Origin: Pseudoscleropodium purum
Lineage: Eukaryota > Streptophyta > Bryopsida > Hypnales > Brachytheciaceae
NCBI GenBank assembly: GCA_963969395.1
Contig: OZ017796.1
Coordinates: forward strand, 2,544,501 to 2,608,500
Length of the DNA stretch: 64,000 nucleotides
Direction: 5' to 3'
Shown: positions 37,693 to 48,483 of the stretch, piece by piece
Layout: every line of letters begins with the position of its first letter
Numbering within the stretch: position 1 is the first letter of the stretch
Program-made: the position numbers and the translations under genes
Notes under the pieces: model-generated
Database searches by the model: none
The model's input: only the letters and a program-made list of their open reading frames with translations
What the model was told of the DNA's origin: nothing

Positions 37693-40600
37693 ATGGACAT
37701 TCGGACATCGTGGTTGAAGATTGGCAAACTTGCAGTGTTGTCATTCTTGAGCTTGCTCACATTATCTCAGGAATGTGAGGCGATGGGAGTGCAGGATTCC
37801 ATTCCCCAGCGGAACTTGGTGCAAGCCATCCCGCAACAAATTGTCGTAGATGCGAGCGGGCGAGGGGATTATACTACCGTGCAAGCAGCGGTGGCCGCAG
37901 TTCCCGATGGAAACCCGCAGCACCTCGTCATTCGGATCGTTGCAGGCAACTACGTGTAAGCCATTCCCGATCTTTTCCAAAAACTACCGATTGAAAATTT
38001 TGAGGATGCTCTAGAACAAGCTCGGTGTTATGATGACCTCGTTAAAGTGAGCCTTCTCTAAGTTATGTGCTGTTTATTTGAGTTTATATCAAAGTGAAAA
38101 TTAATTGTGATAATCTTGAATTCTGTGCCGTAATCTCGATTCGGAGCTCGGGTGCACGGTTCAGGGCAGCTAACGAATCTATTCTTGGTGCCTGACAATG
38201 TCATTACTTAGGTTCAGTTAAAGCCAGGTACATGTTCAGTCCACAATGATGAAAGCTTCTGAGGATTTCATCACTCCCCAGGCCCCTGAAGCAGCACTTG
38301 ATTATCAATGGAGTTCTGCAACATTGTGATTGTTGCATGTAGAAGTACTGTTAAAGAAATAACGTAGTCAAGAAGGCGATACTGGATCCTTTTCAAACTT
38401 TTTATTACTGTTACATAAGAGAGAATGATACTATGGTACTATGATAGTGAGAGTGTTGAACTAAAGTGGGTGATATTAAAGAGATCTGGGTGTAACTCTG
38501 TTAACCTGAAAATGTCAGGCATAACTTGCACACATGCATTTGCACAGTACAATTCTGGCTTGCAGATTCTGACGTAGGATTGGGGCAATAAGAGAGGTTC
38601 AGACTTCAGAACCGGTAGTCTCAAATGTGATTTTTTTTCACTTCCTCAAAGTTCCTAAAAGCACTGCAAAATGTGATAAAAATGCAAATTGAACACAGTC
38701 TTGTTCACATTTTCTGTTGCATTACAAGCGAATTTGGTAGACATTTGCTAAATCTTGAGAATCTGTCGTGTAGACATCTGGTTGAAAAACTTACAAGGAA
38801 CGCACGTGAGTGCAGGCAATTTGAAGCTTGTCTGAGGATTGAGAGTTGTGCTCATTGGGTAGAGTTGGACTGGGGTTTGCAGGGAAAGAGTGAATGTGCC
38901 ACTCGCGCTACCGTACCTGACATTCCAGGGAGACGGAGCGAATTCCACGTCCATATCCTGGAATAGTGTTGCCAGTGACCTTGGCCCTGATGGGCAACAG
39001 CTGGGCTCCTATGGCAGCGCTTCCGTCACGGTCTTTGCCACCAACTTCGTTGCCAGAGACATCGCCTTTAAGGTACTCACTCCCACGTCTATTCGCTGTT
39101 AATATCCGTTTATGGACTAAGTTAGATAAACTTTCAGAGCCTGGAGGGAGAAAGTCAGAGGACAGAACGCTGAGTTGGAAAAACTACTGGTTTTACAAAC
39201 GTACATTGGAATGCAATCGTATTGACGAGTGTATTTTTCAACTTCACCTGGAGGATTCATATTGAATGAAACATTATGGAATATCACCTTCTCCCTCTAA
39301 TCCAAAAAATACTTGAAACTATTGTGCTGAGTGGCCATGCCAGAAATAGTATTATCTGAATCTTACATGGAATAGGAATATGGACTAATAACTTTTGAGA
39401 ACTGGGAGGGCTTGCGAAGATATTTGACGTAATGCCTACGTTTTGTTTTTATCCAATCTGGATTATCTAGATCAGATTTCTACACTTTTGGGGTGATTGA
39501 AGGGCTCATATTGAAGGTTATGAGGGAGGAGAACTAAGTTGTGACGCTGATCTAGTTGCGACGTAGAATATGATAAAACCAAGTCAGACGAAATCAATAT
39601 GATTCTTAGATGTGGTGCTATCAGATTAACAAGCAATACCGGTGAAGTTATCTTCCTTCCAATCTAAGACTCTAACGGTTACTTTTAATGTGTGTCTTTG
39701 GGTGATTGCATGACAGAACACTGCAGAGGTACCACCACCTGGAGCAGTGGGACGGCAGGGGGCAGCATTTCGAATTGCGGGCGACAAGGCAGCCTTCTAC
39801 AGCTGTGCTTTCTACGGAGGGCAAGACACTCTTTGTGATGACTCCGGCCGCCATTACTTCAAAAACTGTTTCATTCAAGGCTCCATAGATTTTGTCTTCG
39901 GCAATGGGCAATCCATGTATACGGTACAAGAATTCGTCCGCCTTCATTTAACCCATAGCAGTGCTAACTTTACCGGCAGATAATCACCAGAAGTCGAAAA
40001 TTTAGGAAGGAATTTCCATTAATACTATCAATGAGGGTGGCAACATTCTAAAGGTGGCAGGCAAATATCCAATAAAAGATTCTGGGATATAAGTCCAACT
40101 ACTTCAATTTTTTTGTAAATTAATTTCCCAAGATTCGATTTCTTCACCATGGTGTCTTCCATGATCCTAGTGTCGTCATTAACATTGTGCTTGCCTGTGA
40201 CTCCAATCTTGAGTCTGGTTGCAGAAAAGTCACCGCTTTTACTATTTGCACAATTCAAAATGTACTCGTTTCGACAACAAGGCTTAAGAATTGAATTACC
40301 TGGTACAGAGTCACTCAGTAACAAACTCTGAATAATATGACCAGTACAGTACTGATTTCTTTGGAAATAATACTCTTTGCAAGCAGGCATCCACGTTTAA
40401 TTCCATAGCAACGAGTGTAGGATCGATTGCCGCCCAAAGGAGGGAGAGTCCAGATGACCCCAGCGGCTTCTCTTTCGTGGGCTGCCAAATAACAGGCTCC
40501 GGGAGCAATTACTTGGGAAGAGCCATGGGGACCCACTCACGCATTATCTACTCTGAGTGCTACATTGAGAACATTGTGCAACCTCTAGTATGGGATGCAG

Positions 40601-41293
40601 ACTGGAGCCACGACAGTGCTAGCCGCCAGCAGTAAGCAATTTTCTTGCATCTTCTACTCCCCTCATCCTGCAATTCTTTCTTTGGGTTATCAGACCTCAC
40701 TATTTTTTTTCTCAGTTTGCAATTTTCAGGTTTATATATATAATCCCATTGGGCACAGGTAGTACAATTATTCTTCATCCTTCAAAATCCTGTCCTCCTG
40801 CATTTTGAAATTCTAGCTGGTCGAGTTTTGAAATCGCATTCCTCTGTGCATGGGCCAACGCATACAGTCACCTCTTAATGCTGTATCACACTCCGGCCAA
40901 TAGCTTCTTCATTCTCACGATCTCAAAGAGGTCTTCTAATCTACAGGTGGTCGGCAGCCATTCGAGAACAAGAGCTGGTTTATAAGCCTGAAGCTCTTGT
41001 TTAATTCCTTAAGTTTTAGAATGGATGTTTCTTAAAGTAGCAGTATGCACTATTTTCCACAAGAGGCTGAAAATCTGAGTTACCAAGTTCATGATGCTGA
41101 CCTTGTTGTCTTTGTGGTGTTGTGCTGATGGAATATTCATAACAGGACAGTGACTTATGGAATGTATGAATGCTGGGGTCCGGGAGCGACAACCGCAGGG
41201 CAGGCATGGGGTCTCAATTTGAACCAGTTAGAGGCCCTGCCTTTCACCGAGCTCGACTTCATCAATGGCCTAGAATGGCTGCCAGAATTTTAG
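37693..41293 (+). CDS. Pectin methylesterase (pectinesterase, CE8), no PMEI pro-region
   Basis: Exons 37693-37955, 38883-39072, 39717-39923, 40387-40631 and 41146-41293 join in frame to 350 aa. The frame also opens earlier at TTG 37684, but ATG 37693 is the natural start. Residues 1-31 form a signal peptide ([18 protein letters not shown], then a hydrophobic run). There is no inhibitor-like pro-domain. CE8 motifs in order: [14 protein letters not shown] (Gln ~165), GGQDTL (Gln 187, Asp 188), DFVFGNG (Asp 209) and LGRAMG (Arg 265). These supply the two catalytic aspartates, both glutamines and the substrate arginine. The enzyme would demethylate cell-wall homogalacturonan. The tryptophan that normally follows LGRx is Met 267 here, which may weaken substrate binding. 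Confidence 0.93.
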
Positions 41294-41896
41294 CCAGCTT
41301 TGGATTAATGTTAAACTTTTGAAAACCTCAACCTTCGTTTTCAATGTCGGTTGGAGTGAGTATCATTGGGAGGCCATGGATACTACTTCTTTCTTCTTTC
41401 TTAATTTAGGTCTCCAATGAAGCCTTCGGGATTGACAGCCTCTTCAACCTCCAACCTCGAAAATACGTTGGTGTCATTTCTCTCCAATGGAACGTTCTTC
41501 GAAGAGAGATTAAACCGTTAAACGTCGTAGTTCTTAAATATACATCGGAAAGTTAGACTGAGGACGTGGCTGTCATGTTCAAGGGCTAATAAAACTTAGT
41601 ATTTTTAATTGAGTTTACTATTGTCAAGAGTAGCATTCACCATCAAGGTCAACGTGGCTTAGTGAAGAGAACTATCTACAAAGCCTTAGTCTTCATTGAC
41701 GCGAGTCTTTAGTTACTCTCCTTTCAGGCTCATTGTGGTTTGAGGAGTGCTCCAGAGTGTCCTGCATATGAACACAATTCCATTGATGCACATAACATGA
41801 ACTTCTTGTTCAAACAACGGTGGTCTTGGCTTGTTGTAGATGTTAAATTAACCACGCAATCTGGAGAACTGGAAGCCACGTGTCCTAAATTGACAT
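41294..41896. other. Downstream flank of the pectinesterase gene
   Basis: Contains the presumed 3' UTR and a short spacer up to the inverted-duplication arm. AATAAAAC near 41587 could be a poly(A) signal. No gene seen. Confidence 0.4.
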
Positions 41897-42892
41897 GGTT
41901 ATTTTGAGAGTTCCTAGCTATTGAAAAACTTGTGGAAAGACGAAAAGGTGCTAGATCTGCCAGCAACATTCTCCTGCAGCGACAGCAATGCCACTTCAGT
42001 TTCCAGCGCCGTAAACTGCTTCTCACGACACATGCACAACTTGAGAAAGCGCTGTTGGAGACATGCACATCACATTCAAAGAATTAGTTCTTGGAAGTAA
42101 AGAATCTTGCACACTCTCCGTAATTCAACTTCAATTTTTTTCAAGCAGGAACTCGCGAAAAGAAATAAAAGACTGTCAGCACAGATCACAGGTACTCAAT
42201 TCTCCAAAGAAACAAGACCAGGAAAAAAAATCAAGACCACAGAAAAAGACTGACGTAGAGATAGCTTCAAACCTGCTACTGTAGATAAGGTAGAGGAGTG
42301 CCGCAGTGGCGAGATCAGTGGGTACAAAGCCAAATCGACGGAAAGCAAATTTTTTGTCACTGTAGATCTTACGCAATTTCGATGCAGCACCACCTTCAGT
42401 GACAGTAGACAACCCCATTTCCATCCAAAATGTAGTGGTCATGCACATCTAGCCATAGACATTTAGACAAGACATTGAACCCAGTGAATGAATAGATGAG
42501 TTGCTGGTACCAACAAGGGTCAGCGTAGGAGAAAGGATCGGATCCCTAAAAGTTCTGGAATCCTCTACCTTGGGACTTAGAAAAGGGCTCGCAACTCAGC
42601 AGCCTCAGCTGCCATTTCGTCAAAACTTCGATCCTTCCGCTCTTTGTCCAAATCCAGCTTCTCCGAGAGTTCCTTTTCCTTCTCATCAATCTGCAGCGTT
42701 TCGCAACATAAGCTTCATCAAGATGGTCGAGTCAGAGGCTGTAGCACACGTACAGATGCACAGACAAGATCCTGACCAATTCTCGTTACTAAACACTCAT
42801 AAATTAAAAGTGACCTTCGGACAGAAGATGATAAAATTCTCATGAGAAGCTACTACTCTGACCACACTATTACGGGGTATTACTTATCTAAT
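41897..42892. repeat. Right arm of the ~1 kb inverted duplication
   Basis: Reverse complement of 1-997, with one single-base length difference near its outer end and divergence only in the innermost 35-40 bp. It holds the last exon of the FHIT gene (42577-42690) and about 680 bp downstream of it. On the plus strand an exon-like piece (42149-42191, reading ELAKRNKRLSAQIT between a good acceptor and donor) is also duplicated; its gene is unidentified. Confidence 0.95.
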
Positions 42893-45591
42893 CGAAGCCT
42901 TTCTACAAGGCTCCCCATGCATTTATGATATTACTAAAATGGAGGAAAATTAGTGTGGGAGGTTCATAATTAGTAATGTAAACAACAAATATCGCTGGTA
43001 GTGTAGAGCTTGCTCCGCAATGGTCTGACACCGCAGTTGGTCGTGTGGATGCAATCCTGATCTTACCACATCATACACTTCATCGTTGTTCTCGAAGTCC
43101 CCTTTCTTTCTGGGAAGTATATGGACATGAACGTGAGGTACAGTTTGCCCAGCCTGTGCACCATCCTGAAATAATAATAAAAATAAAAATATATATTCAA
43201 TGAATGAATTGACTATGTCATACAACATCATCGCTCGAGAGAAGCCAATTGCTCAATTGGACTGATTGCTTGATCTAACCTCCCGAATTTTATAGACCCA
43301 CCACGAGGGTGACTCCCACGTTTCCCAGCTAAAGCTAGAAACTCCACTTTGGAAGCTTATAGTCCACTACACTAATCTCCAAACCATTGATTTCTAATGT
43401 TCGAAATCTAGGGTATGGTTTCTTCTTACTAATGCTATTATAATTTGTTACTTGAAGGATCCTAAATAATTGAATTCAAGTCTTACAAAATATGGAAGTC
43501 ACCACCACTGAGGGGTTAAAGACGTATGAGACAGTCCAGGAGTGCATGGACGGCCAGGTAATGGGTAACAGTCAGCGTACCTGGATAGCGAATGTCAAAG
43601 ATGTTGCTTTGAAGAAGGGCTCAATCTTCCGGCCAACTTGCTGAGCCGCGAGCCACAAGTCAGAGGCTTCCTCAGGAGTCAAATCCAGGAACCTGTGAAC
43701 TACTCTCTTCGGACTGACCAATACATGTTCTTACGCGTCAAGGCAAAAACCAAAGCTTAAGCTTAAGGCGTACTCTATCCACCAAATGAACAGCCGAGTA
43801 TATCTCAAGAAGAACGGGAAAAAAGGGGAAAAGGAAAAAGAGCGCTGGTTCATGCGGTTGGTATTTAGGGCTCATATTCTGCTAAACTGATTCACAATGC
43901 AAACGTTGTGCTTCCAGCAGTACCAGCAAATGAACCCTGAGTTGCCTTGACCCATACAGCAATGCAAGAAGTCGTCATGGAAATTGCCAGTTCTGAACTT
44001 CAAACCTCGCTACCATTTCTGTTCAAAATTACTTCGGGATGGTCCGGATCTTACAGAACTGGCAAGCAACCATCTCTCCTAGTGTAAAGGATATGACCTG
44101 CGCCGAAAATAGAACCCCCGACAAAGTTGCTTTAGATGTTAAAATGAAAATTTGCGTTCATATAAACAAATTGGACAAGGATCCATTTATCAGTGATATT
44201 GTCTCATGTTCGTGTTGGGTAGAACCCACTAGAAAGTTGCTGGCTCTTATAAGTGGGACTTGTGACAGTGTAATCTCCTCAAGCTGAATATCAGATGAAT
44301 AGCAATCTAATTCCAAAATGATGAAGAGAGGTATCATGATGGCAACACCTCATACCAGGAACAACAGGCTTGAGGTTCACAAAGGCAAATGAGTGTCGTG
44401 TGGTAAAAAACACCTCCGTTGGGTCAATCTTGAACTTCCCAAAGTAGAGCGTCTTCTCAGCCTGCCAGATCAACCCGAAGCTTGTAGATTAAAAGATTCA
44501 AAAATACCATCAGGTCAAGATGTGAAGAAATGTAACATGGAGAATCTCCAAAACTTGTCCAGAACAAAAACAACGTCACTCTGTTAAGGGGTCATGTTGC
44601 AGCTTGTTTTTATCGCTTCACGTCAATATGGACGTGCAAACTCAATTGAAAACACGTGCAGGATTGAGAAAAAAGGCACGTGACAGGAATGTCATCAAAA
44701 GAAAGGTCGGACAAAATATAGAAATAAGTTACTAAGAAGGTGCAATTTGACCTGCAAGTAGAGTATGGTAGCCAACCTGTTCCGACACCTCATGAGGCGC
44801 ATCACTGGAAGGCATTCTGGTCCTTTCTTTGAGCGAGCCTGGTCCTTACAACACCCAACACCAAGTCATGCCAGCAAAGTAGCGCACACATACAGAGGAC
44901 CTAATTGCGACACAGACCTAAATCCAACACCACAAAAACTTGCATGATGGGTATATATGGTTTGGGGAATGTAGGCCACCTTAACATCAGAACTTGAGTC
45001 AGTTTTAGGTCATCTAAGTTTACAGAATAAAACTTTGATACCTTATAACTTTGCATAGGGTACTCAAATAATGCGTTAATATCCTCGTTGGTTTGTTAAC
45101 AAGAATATTTACAAATTTGACCATTCTGACAACAGAAAACATGATCAGCGCTTTAAGGCGTCGTTCAGTTACGGTTACCTTAATTCCTAAGCAATCCAAA
45201 GTGCTTCATGGAAAGTCACAGAGCTCACTGTTCTCAAAGGTCCCAACTCTTGCTAACACGGTGTATGCTAAACGCAACGGCAGACCAACTATATAAGAAT
45301 GATGCAAGCATCCAAAGGAATTACAAGAAATAGCCCCAAACTGAGCTCTGTAATTCCACCACAACCATAATTCGTGTACATACAATCCTGAATTGATGTA
45401 ATAAACTCGGATTTCTTACCAACAAGAGAACAGAGAGTCCTTGAAGGCTGCTCCTGCCGGATTAGGGCTCTGGAATTCGTGTTCGTTTGAGGTCCGGATT
45501 GAAAGAATGCACTGCACGCAACTTCAACGACTCGACACTGGTAAATCTGGCTCGGAAGCAGCCTACTCCGAAGGGTGGAGAAGCTCAGCAT
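42577..45591 (-). CDS. FHIT: FHIT-type bis(5'-adenosyl)-triphosphatase, with N-terminal extension
   Basis: Six exons on the minus strand: 45591-45420, 44838-44777, 44461-44356, 43729-43581, 43165-43067 and 42690-42577. All are GT-AG and in frame, giving 233 aa. The core matches [50 protein letters not shown] and the C-terminal helix [13 protein letters not shown]. The HIT triad is His 174/176/178, with the middle one the likely nucleophile. FHIT enzymes cleave Ap3A-like dinucleotides to AMP plus NDP. Residues 1-65 are Arg/Ser-rich with few acids early on, like an organelle presequence. Met 66 ([10 protein letters not shown]) in exon 2 would give a 168 aa cytosolic form. At the exon 3/4 join the usual Pro-Gly becomes Pro-Glu. 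The last exon lies in the inverted duplication. Confidence 0.93.
43340..43480 (+). repeat. Dispersed repeat inside an FHIT intron
   Basis: Partner of 30425-30560 (CTTTGGAAGCT, CATTGATTTCT, TAGGGTATGG, TTTGTTAC, CCTAAAT in order). It sits in the intron between 43165 and 43581. No coding content. Confidence 0.5.
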
Positions 45592-48483
45592 CAGAACTGT
45601 TGAAAGAGGGAAACGATAGGCCTGCGCGCATTCAAGGCGTTAGCCCTGCGTGCGAGCCCTCAAAGGGAGAGGCGGGCCTAAGTTAAGACCCAGTGGCTCT
45701 GACAGTGTTTATGTATGGCCAGCAGTGTATGGCCGGGGGAGGCATAGTTCAAATTTCTTTTAGTTTATAGTTTTAGTTTTAGTTTTAAAACTTCAATATG
45801 TCAACCAGTAAACGTATACACTATAAACTAACAATTTGAGAATAACCATCATGAAGTATTAGTTAGAAGAATATTTGGGAATCAATATACAAATAGAAAC
45901 TGTAAATTTTGATTTATAGAGTCCATCTTTGCATTTGGATTCACAAATGGTATTACCAAAGTTTTTCTTATAAATTTTGAAAGAAAAATTTACAAATTCT
46001 TTTTAGATTTAAGGACAAGGAAGAGATTATCGCTTTTTGAATTGCAGTAATTGGAATGAATTTGAAATGAGGTTCTCTTGACATGGTCATTCATTGAATT
46101 TTTTTGGTTCTTTCAATTGAATTGTGTACGACATCAAGCAATTCACCTTCTTCCCTTAAAAACTTATTCTTTTAAATTTTTACTAATATTTTCTTCAATC
46201 TTGCAATCAAAGTGGATGCTTATTTGTATTGCTAGATACTAAGGAGTTTTCCTTCTTGCTATACGAAGTTATTTATCTTATTTTTTGTAATTATTGATGT
46301 AACCAAAATGTGAAGAAGAATGCTAGTTAGTTTGTTAAAATGAAAGAATTTGTTCATGGAGTCCTCAACTTGTTACTAAGACAAAAGTATACTAACCTTG
46401 ATGAAGACTCAATCCCAATCACCTTTATGAACACATGTTAACAATAGTATGCCAATCTTCTATTCATTCACTTTGGTTAGACTTGTAGTGGAAACATAGC
46501 TTGGCTAACTATCTATGACCATCGAACTTTGAATCAAAATGAAGTGGGGTGTTTCTAGTGGTCTACACACACCACAATGACACTACTTAAGGAGTTTGTA
46601 AATACTAAAAATGATTTGATCACAAATAGATTTTAATTAGTTCTTGCCCTCCAAGATCTCTTTGTGGGGCAACTCAATTCATCTCCCAAAAATCACACTC
46701 CGATATATGTCAAATTGTTTGAAACAACAACAATAATGTGCTTTACCTCAAATCATGTAGTGAATGTTGCAATTGGCCCTTGTTAATTTCCTTTCAAGTT
46801 CCATTTTTCAAGGTCTAAAACCAACTATTGAATCCACAGTTCAATGCTTTCCAATAATCAAAGTTGCTTTCATTTCTTTTCTATGAAACCAATGTCTGTT
46901 AAGAGATGTGCTAATGAAATTGGTGACTGCATTTTGCCTAATATGCTCGAGAGTTCATATTTTTGCAGAGAAAAAGTCATATGTTGCCTAATTTGCTGGC
47001 AAGTGTTCACATGTGTGGCTAACTTCAAAAGAGCATTACTTTGATCTGGAACTCATATTAAGTGGTCTTGAAATCACACTACTACTATTGATTGTGCATT
47101 GGTAGAGCTCATTGAGTATGATAACCATGTTCAATAACATTTACAAACCACCTAACCTACGTTGTGAAGGACTATTATTTGTTGACAAGGAAATTGGGTG
47201 TTCAACCTAGCATTTTTTGACCTTGAGTTTGAGCTGAACTCGTGGATTGTATGCCTTTTTCACTTGATTTTAATGCTCGAGGAAAAGCTAAATTGGGTAG
47301 CTATTTAACTAGGTGAATAAAATAGGTCAATGCATAGCTTATGTTCTCAATTCCAGTAGCAAGATTGTATGAATGTGAGGATAAATATGCGGCATTGAAA
47401 AGTAGAGGGCAAGTGTTTGCAAACATAGACTTGAAGTTGTGAAGTCTCTTCCTTTAAATCCATAGATCTTGTGAAAGTTCCAATTCTGGTTTCACAACCA
47501 TCATATCAGTTAAATGTAAGCAAATTTTTAGTCTTTGATCTCCATTATTGTTTGGGGTAAGCTATGGCTTACACTAAGTTGAAGAGTAGCAAGGTTATAA
47601 TATTGTGCCCACAACAAACGGTTGCAATGTAGTCAAGTATAGCCGCTAATGAAGATTGCAACAAATGCAAAACAAGTGCACTTACTATGGGTTGAATTAA
47701 GCTTAGTGGAGTCAAAATTGAATGAGGTTGTGTCTCACACATCATTCTATAATCAAAAGGAAGTGACTCTACACACATGAATTTTGTTGTTGACAAACAA
47801 GTGGTCGACCTTGGCACAGAAATTGAGACTTGAAGGTGACATGTGAAAATACTTCTAAAAGCAAGGGAAGCTGAGTATGCATTTCAAATTATGTTACATG
47901 ATATTAGTTGGGTGCTCAATATGGAATACGTACAAAATAAGTATGGCCAAGCCACGAAACAATTGATGCTAAAAAGGGATCATCTTCTACAATAGTTTGA
48001 CTTCCGATGAATATTTTTCCATTTTCTTAAGCAATTGATTACCACAGTATTAGAAAATGATGATTTCTTTGGAGACTAGCCCGTCCTTACAAGGTTAAGT
48101 TTTTTTTTAATGTCAATAAACGACTCCTGTTAGTTTTAGGTACTGCTCCCTTACGGGCGGAGATGCCACGTTTGCGGTGCCACACAGCCAAATCTTGGAG
48201 CACAAATCTGGCATTCCTATTGGAAGAGCGCTGCTTCCAACCAACCCCAGGCACTCCCCCAAACACCTGGGGTTCACGACAAGTGTCGCAAGCTCCATCC
48301 ACCACTTGGCAAACCCCCCATCCTCTTTCCCACTCCGTCTCCACTCTCCAAGACTTCCACATCTCCAGGAAACCGAGTTTGCTTTCCAACTTTCACGATT
48401 CCGCTTCCTTCCCCCTTCTCGTAATCAATTCCCAAACCACAAATCAGTAATCTCTAGGGCATTAGGATTCAGAGGCATTGTCT
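45592..48483. other. Intergenic between FHIT and the LysM gene (divergent starts)
   Basis: Both flanking genes start from this region. The first ~150 bp on the FHIT side and the last ~350 bp before 48484 are GC-richer and are the likely promoters and leaders; the latter has a C-rich patch (CCCCCAAACACC) near 48256. The middle, about 45.8-48.1 kb, is AT-rich. Around 47560-47820 the plus strand vaguely recalls a copia RNase H tail (QTVAM, then SS) but with many stops; I do not call it. Confidence 0.4.

Noticed and set aside
47200..48020. Possible Ty1/copia RNase H remnant
   Set aside because: A few words recall the domain end, but stops are frequent and the catalytic residues cannot be placed; a translated search would decide.
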